NCBI RefSeq assembly: GCF_900009145.1
Contig: NZ_LN889802.1
Coordinates: 711,068-751,772, forward strand
Direction of reading: 5' to 3'
Length of the DNA stretch: 40,705 nt
From: Planktothrix tepida PCC 9214
GTDB taxonomy: Bacteria > Cyanobacteriota > Cyanobacteriia > Cyanobacteriales > Microcoleaceae
Under the pieces are notes generated by a model. The model saw only the letters and a program-made list of their open reading frames with translations, did no database searches and had not been told where the DNA came from. Positions 36,550-40,705 of the stretch are shown here, piece after piece. The position numbers and the translations under genes were made by a program. Positions within the stretch are counted from its first letter, which is position 1. Every line of letters begins with the position of its first letter.

Positions 36550-38670
36550 ATGCGGCTGCAACGCCAGTTCAATGGACAAACCATTACCCTTGATACCCGC
36601 ACCCCTCTAGGGAGTGGGGGGGAGGGACGCATCTATAGGGTTTTAGAAGATCCGAATTTAGTTGCCAAAATCTACCATAAACCCACCGACGAAGACGCTG
36701 ATAAACTCACCGTCATGTATAACTATCCCCCCGCAACGGCGATGGTTTCCCCTGGAATGACGGCGATCGCATGGCCCATTGACTTGCTGCATACCACTGA
36801 TCATAAACGACAAATCCTGGGTTATTTAATGCCGCGTGTCAGTAAAGCCACCCCGATTCATATTTTCTATACCCCGAAAAGTCGCCGCCAACAAAAGCCT
36901 TTATTTAATTATTTATATCTCCATCGCACCGCCCGTAATTTAGTTGCGTCCTTTGCCGATTTACATAGTAGTGGATATGTGATTGGGGATGTTAACGAAT
37001 CTAATATTTTAGTGAGTGATACCGCTTTAGTGACCCTTGTTGATACTGACTCCTTCCAAGTTCGAGATCCCGATACGGGGTTGATTTATCGCTGTCCCGT
37101 CGGGAAAGCTGAATTTACCCCTCCAGAACTCCAAGGTCAAGCCTTTCGGGAGTTAAACCGGACTCCAGAACAAGATCGGTTTGGACTGGCGGTGTTAATC
37201 TTTCTCCTCCTGATGGAAGGAACACACCCGTTTTCCGGGGTTTATCAAGGAAGTGGTGACCCTCCAGCCATTGAGTCTAGGGTGAGATCGGGTCATTTTG
37301 TCTATGGGACAAGGCAGGTTCCCTATGAACCCATGCCTTTTGCGCCTCCATTTCAATTGTTATACCCAAAATTACAACAATTATTTATTCAATGTTTTGA
37401 AGCCGGATTTAATAATCCCCAAGCTCGACCCGATGCTAAAACTTGGTTAATGGTATTAAAGGAAGCTGAAGCAAATTTAATTACCTGTAGTCAACAATTA
37501 GAACATCGGTATGGAAATCATTTAAACGATTGTCCTTGGTGCGATCGCACGGAAAAATTAGGAGGACGAGATCCCTTTCCTTCCCGTCAAGCCGTTACCC
37601 AAAAACAACATTTACAACCCCTCAAACGCAAACGTAAACGAGTCTTAAACACTAAACCCGCTCCAGTTCAGCGTCCTTTGTTTTCACCGATAAATCGTTC
37701 TAGTGTTCCCTCACCAACGGCTAAAAAATCATTAGTTTTGTCCCAAATTCCTCATTTACACCTACAAAATTTATTCGGAAGTTTATTGGCAGGAATTGTG
37801 TTAGGGGGACTCTGGGGAACCTCAGTTTTATCCGCAATTATTGCGCTAATTTTTGCTTTTGTAGATGGGAAACAAGGAATTTTAGGCGGTTTAATCGTAG
37901 GCGCAATGTGGGGGAGTTTTTTAGGGGTAGTTATTAGTGTGTATTTGCCTCCCCCAGGAGGAATAAATCGAGGAGTTGCATTAATTTTGGGGGGATGGTC
38001 AGGGATTTTTATTGCGGCGGTCATTGCTGGATTAATCTTTGGTGTTATGGAACAGGAACCCTTGATTGGTAAAACCTTAATGTGGGGGGCTGTAATGGGC
38101 ATGGTTTGGGGTGCTATTTGGCATTTATTTAAACCTCCTTTATCCCTCCCTAATATTGGGCGGTTGTGGGGAAGACGAGGTGCTTTTGTTGGAGGAGTTT
38201 GGGGGTCATATTTAGGAACATTAGGAGGAATGGGATTAGGAATTTTAGCTGTTGGGTGGCAGCAATTTGAAGCGATACAACCTAATCTTAATTCAACATC
38301 ATCTTCCTGGGAAATTACCCTCAGAATAATTGCTACTACTATTGTGGCGGCGGGTGTTGGAACTATTGGTGGTACTTTAGCTGGGGGGATATTTGGAATG
38401 ATTGGAGGTGCCCCTAGTTTACCCTTATCCCTGCATTTATCAGGACGAAGGGGGGCTTTTATCGGTGCAATTTGGGGGAATTTTTTAGGGGCAATTTCTG
38501 GCGCAGGATTAGGGGTTTTGGGAGCAACAACTTTTGCTAATGTTTTAGATACTTCCTCAACAACAGGTACAACTTCTCTATTAATAGGTTCAATTATTGT
38601 ATCGGCTGGAATTGGTAGTATTTGGGGAATGATTTCGGGTTTAATTTGGGGTGCTTTTGGCAAACTTTAA
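36550..38670 (+). CDS. Protein-kinase-like membrane protein with glycine-rich C-terminus
   Basis: 706 aa. The kinase-like domain (about 10-310) has a glycine loop GSGGEGRIYRV, VAKIYHK, a catalytic loop written as VIGDVNESNILV instead of HRDxKxxN, and VDTDSFQV in place of DFG. It is of the kind found in bacterial helical-hairpin/YegI-like kinases. Then ECFEAGFNNPQARPDAKTW, one Cys pair (DCPWCDR) near 330, a basic linker, and from about 410 to the end several glycine-rich hydrophobic stretches (GGLWGTSVLSAIIALIFAFVDG; GAMWGSFLGVVI; GGMGLGILAVG) that look like glycine-zipper membrane repeats. It probably phosphorylates at the membrane; the target is unknown. No phosphatase or vWA partner is adjacent. 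Confidence 0.88.
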   Translation: MRLQRQFNGQTITLDTRTPLGSGGEGRIYRVLEDPNLVAKIYHKPTDEDADKLTVMYNYPPATAMVSPGMTAIAWPIDLLHTTDHKRQILGYLMPRVSKATPIHIFYTPKSRRQQKPLFNYLYLHRTARNLVASFADLHSSGYVIGDVNESNILVSDTALVTLVDTDSFQVRDPDTGLIYRCPVGKAEFTPPELQGQAFRELNRTPEQDRFGLAVLIFLLLMEGTHPFSGVYQGSGDPPAIESRVRSGHFVYGTRQVPYEPMPFAPPFQLLYPKLQQLFIQCFEAGFNNPQARPDAKTWLMVLKEAEANLITCSQQLEHRYGNHLNDCPWCDRTEKLGGRDPFPSRQAVTQKQHLQPLKRKRKRVLNTKPAPVQRPLFSPINRSSVPSPTAKKSLVLSQIPHLHLQNLFGSLLAGIVLGGLWGTSVLSAIIALIFAFVDGKQGILGGLIVGAMWGSFLGVVISVYLPPPGGINRGVALILGGWSGIFIAAVIAGLIFGVMEQEPLIGKTLMWGAVMGMVWGAIWHLFKPPLSLPNIGRLWGRRGAFVGGVWGSYLGTLGGMGLGILAVGWQQFEAIQPNLNSTSSSWEITLRIIATTIVAAGVGTIGGTLAGGIFGMIGGAPSLPLSLHLSGRRGAFIGAIWGNFLGAISGAGLGVLGATTFANVLDTSSTTGTTSLLIGSIIVSAGIGSIWGMISGLIWGAFGKL

Positions 38671-38699
38671 GCGTTTTTTTTATCTGTATTTAGTAGACG

Positions 38700-38774
38700 C
38701 TACTCAGGGTTCAATAATGCTTTTAGAAACCTTTGACCAGATTGTTCTAAATCATTTTCTAAAGAAAAGGTGAG
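38700..38774 (-). pseudogene. Orphan 3' fragment of an mcrC-like gene
   Basis: Minus-strand LTFSLENDLEQSGQRFLKALL, then NPE and a stop, with 5 mismatches in 75 bases to the 3' end of the mcrC at 39831-39905. Similarity goes on for about 13 bases past the stop (38687-38699 against 39818-39830). Upstream of this fragment (38775 on) nothing of mcrC remains. The changes in the last 24 codons are conservative, so the copy probably came from a working gene and not from a random slip. Confidence 0.8.
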
Positions 38775-38997
38775 ATTGCAGTATTCTCACACACTTACCA
38801 GAATTCTTGATGTAGTGTAATCTCAATTAGTTTGGGAGGAATAACGAAAACGACTCCATGTCAACTCACGGAATCCCTGTCTGGGCATAGTTTTGGGATA
38901 ATCGCAACGAAATAGTGGCGATCGCTGCTAAACTTATTATGGTAATTGCTTTGATTGAAGTTAAAATACATATCAAATATAAAACAGGATTACACCT
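38775..38997. other. Intergenic before GT25, HIP1 site
   Basis: 223 bases with no ORF. A GCGATCGC lies near 38929, and AGGA sits eight bases before the GT25 ATG. The word TCTCAATTAG at 38821-38830 recurs at the very end of the window (40696-40705), upstream of the broken mcrC. Confidence 0.4.
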
Positions 38998-39717
38998 ATG
39001 CAACTTATCGATTTTTTTGATCATGTTTATGTAATTAACCTACCGGAAAGAAAGGATAGACTAGAGCAAATGAAGAGGGAATTGATTAAGATGAATATAC
39101 CCCTCACATCCGAAAAAGTTGAAATCTTTCCCGCTATCAAACCAGAAAGTGCAGAATCTTTTCCTAGCATCGGAGCCAGGGGCTGTCTTTTAAGTCACTA
39201 TCATATCTTGAAGCAAGCGAAGGAACGCCAATGTAACCGGGTTTTAATTTTGGAAGATGACTTAGCTATCTCTAAATACTTCGAGGAAAACGAAGCTAGA
39301 CTACTTGAGGAACTACAACAAATAGATTGGGCGTTAGTTTATTTTGGTCATTTTCTTGACCAGGATAAGAATATTAAAACCGAGCCGATGGTTAGTTTAA
39401 AACCTTGGGTAAAGGACATACAAACGGCCCATTTTTATGGGGTAAATGGCAAAATTTTAGAGCGATTAGTGAATTTTTTTGAGGAAATACAAAGAAGACC
39501 CGCAGGACATCCTGATGGCGGGCCTATGCATGTAGACGGAGTTCTTTCAACTTTCCGAAAACAAAACCCAGATTTAATCACTATTGTTGTTACTCCTAGT
39601 ATGGGATTACAAAGAGGATCATCAAGCGATATTACTCCTAAATGGTTTGACCGCATCACTCCTATTCAAAAAATTGCTAATACTGTTAGAAACTTTAGAA
39701 ATCAGTTAAAAAACTAA
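38998..39717 (+). CDS. Glycosyltransferase family 25 (LPS-type)
   Basis: 239 aa. The N-terminus YVINLPERKDRLEQMKRELIKM, then GARGCLLSHYHILKQA and VLILEDDLAIS (the E-D-D metal/nucleotide motif) define GT25, which transfers sugars (often galactose) in surface polysaccharide or LPS synthesis. The middle has HFYGVNGKILERLVNFFEEIQ and a HVDG motif. The C-terminus (TPSMGLQRGSSSDIT) fits the family. It is alone: no other polysaccharide genes are near, and it lies between two copies of an mcrC 3' end, suggesting insertion or cassette exchange. Confidence 0.92.
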   Translation: MQLIDFFDHVYVINLPERKDRLEQMKRELIKMNIPLTSEKVEIFPAIKPESAESFPSIGARGCLLSHYHILKQAKERQCNRVLILEDDLAISKYFEENEARLLEELQQIDWALVYFGHFLDQDKNIKTEPMVSLKPWVKDIQTAHFYGVNGKILERLVNFFEEIQRRPAGHPDGGPMHVDGVLSTFRKQNPDLITIVVTPSMGLQRGSSSDITPKWFDRITPIQKIANTVRNFRNQLKN

Positions 39718-39727
39718 AAATAACCCA

Positions 39728-39745
39728 ACGGGGTTTCCACCCCGT
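39728..39745. terminator. ACGGGGT-TTCC-ACCCCGT hairpin after GT25
   Basis: A perfect 7-bp stem with a 4-nt loop, ten bases after the GT25 stop. No T tract directly after it. It may also be a dispersed repeat. Confidence 0.6.
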
Positions 39746-39830
39746 CTGCTAAAATTTCTAAATAATTTTGTCCTGTTACTTTTTTTCGGCTTCCCTTTTT
39801 CCCCAGCTTTTTCTCCTTATTCAGCAGACC

Positions 39831-40697
39831 CTACTCAGGGTTCAATAATGATCTGAGAAACCTTTGACCAGACTGTTCTAAATCATCTTCTAAAGAAAAG
39901 GTGAGGCTTTTTAACTGGATAGAACTGTTAGGACATAGACCATTTAAAGGTTGATTTAAAGGTTTTGGATAAACTAAAATAGCATTTTGACTGTTTTTAA
40001 AAGTTGCATAGGCGATCGCTTGATAAATGTCTGAGTTAGATGGTTTGGAATCAGGAATTTTATATTTAGTATCGAGAATAAACCCAACTTTTCTTGTATT
40101 CTTATCATAAATCACTAAATCAATCTTAGACTCTATAATTTTACAAAAATCAACAATTTCTTGAGCTTTAATTTCAAAATCAGCAGGAAGATGGAACTTT
40201 AACCAAGCATAAACAAAGTGTTCATAGAGTATATCAGTTCTAACTAAAAAAGGAAACATTTGATAATTTCCGACTTGATGGGCTACTCCACAATGATCTA
40301 AAAAAAATCGACATAAACTATGTAATATCTGATAATCTTGATTTAGTCGATTATAAGATCTATTAATACAATCATTCCCCTTAAAAGGTCGTTGAGTCGC
40401 TAAACCTTGTAAGGTATGATAGGCTTTTCTAACGGTTGTTGATAGCTGTTCTGAACATAACCCACTGCGACCGATAATATATAATGTCCATAACAAGATT
40501 TGATTGTCTTCAATATCGGCTGTATACTGATTATATTCGCAATTCAGTTTAACTGTCTCAGGATGTTTAAATTGATATTGAAAATCAACCTTTCCTCGAA
40601 TATAGGGTAAAAGTTCAGTATTTTTAACATAAGGAATGAAAAATAAATAACTTGCACAACTAAACCCTGGAAACCTTGATCCACTGTAAACTATTTC
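39831..40697 (-). pseudogene. McrC-family restriction component, reading frame broken at its 5' side
   Basis: The frame is open from 40697 to the TAG at 39833-39831 (288 residues), and a TGA at 40700-40698 closes it upstream; no ATG or GTG occurs between, and the only usual start is TTG 40496. Homology clearly begins before that TTG: ELLPYIRGKVDFQYQ (McrC-type RGxxDF) and ADIEDNQILLWTLYIIG. The nuclease core is intact (IDLVIYDKNTRKVGFILDTKYK, PD-(D/E)XK) and the tail ends LLNPE. McrC works with the McrB GTPase in cutting modified DNA; mcrB would be beyond the window. The N-terminal domain is lost, frameshifted or beyond the edge. A sequencing error could also explain it. Confidence 0.7.
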
Positions 40698-40705
40698 TCA
40701 ATTAG

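Noticed and set aside
37752-38663. Minus-strand 303-aa Pro/Ile-rich frame
   Set aside because: It is the reverse of the glycine-rich membrane tail of the kinase; GGN codons read backwards as proline. No start signal or known domain.

Overview
The window comes from a cyanobacterium, most likely a filamentous Oscillatoriales/Planktothrix-type genome. The gene content shows this directly: light-dependent protochlorophyllide reductase (por), uroporphyrinogen decarboxylase (hemE), cyanoglobin (glbN), a Tic22-like protein, the cyanobacterial families DUF2973, DUF2605, UPF0367 and DUF4912, a DICT-domain histidine kinase and an RRM RNA-binding protein. HIP1 octamers (GCGATCGC) are scattered throughout, the base composition is AT-rich, and there are several 7-bp tandem arrays of the kind known from filamentous cyanobacteria. 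The genus is an inference.

Layout. 1-3.5 kb: branched-chain amino acid genes, the 3' part of a citramalate synthase gene (cimA) followed by the acetolactate synthase large subunit (ilvB) with a C-terminal Cys4 zinc-ribbon-like tail. 3.6-9.2 kb: a DUF457 membrane hydrolase, a tiny ferritin-like protein, murF, a long non-coding stretch that begins with an IS200/IS605-like deletion derivative, an unrecognised 430-aa protein and an RRM protein with a structured leader. 9.3-18.2 kb: a DUF697-type GTPase, a helical-repeat protein, por, a second IS200/IS605 remnant with the first codons of tnpB, a DICT-GAF histidine kinase, a repeat-rich DUF4912 membrane protein, DUF2973 and DUF2605. 18.4-28.3 kb: thrS, a RelE/ParE toxin-antitoxin pair, a Uma2 nuclease, an epimerase, hemE, an RDD-HEAT-pentapeptide protein, an operon-like run (DUF2237, UPF0367, ECF-type ATPase) and glbN. 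28.4-36 kb: glgB, a serpin, a degenerate histidine-kinase-like protein, prmC-tsaC and tic22. 36.5-40.7 kb: a kinase with a glycine-rich membrane tail, then a rearranged end in which a GT25 glycosyltransferase lies between two copies of an mcrC 3' end, followed by an mcrC whose frame is broken near the window edge.

Most of the window is ordinary housekeeping chromosome. Most genes from 4.4 to 6.4, 10.8 to 18.2 and 21 to 36 kb lie on the minus strand. The accessory signals are the two complementary IS200/IS605 derivatives, the toxin-antitoxin and Uma2 pair, the heptamer arrays (two identical ones bracket tsaC), and the mcrC/GT25 rearrangement at the right end. I found no clear new multi-gene system. 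The strongest leads are the duplicated mcrC end around GT25, the IS derivative that keeps what may be an omega-RNA region without a nuclease, and several unusual single proteins: the serpin with a predicted Arg P1, the degenerate kinase, the zinc-ribbon acetolactate synthase and the kinase with a glycine-rich membrane tail.
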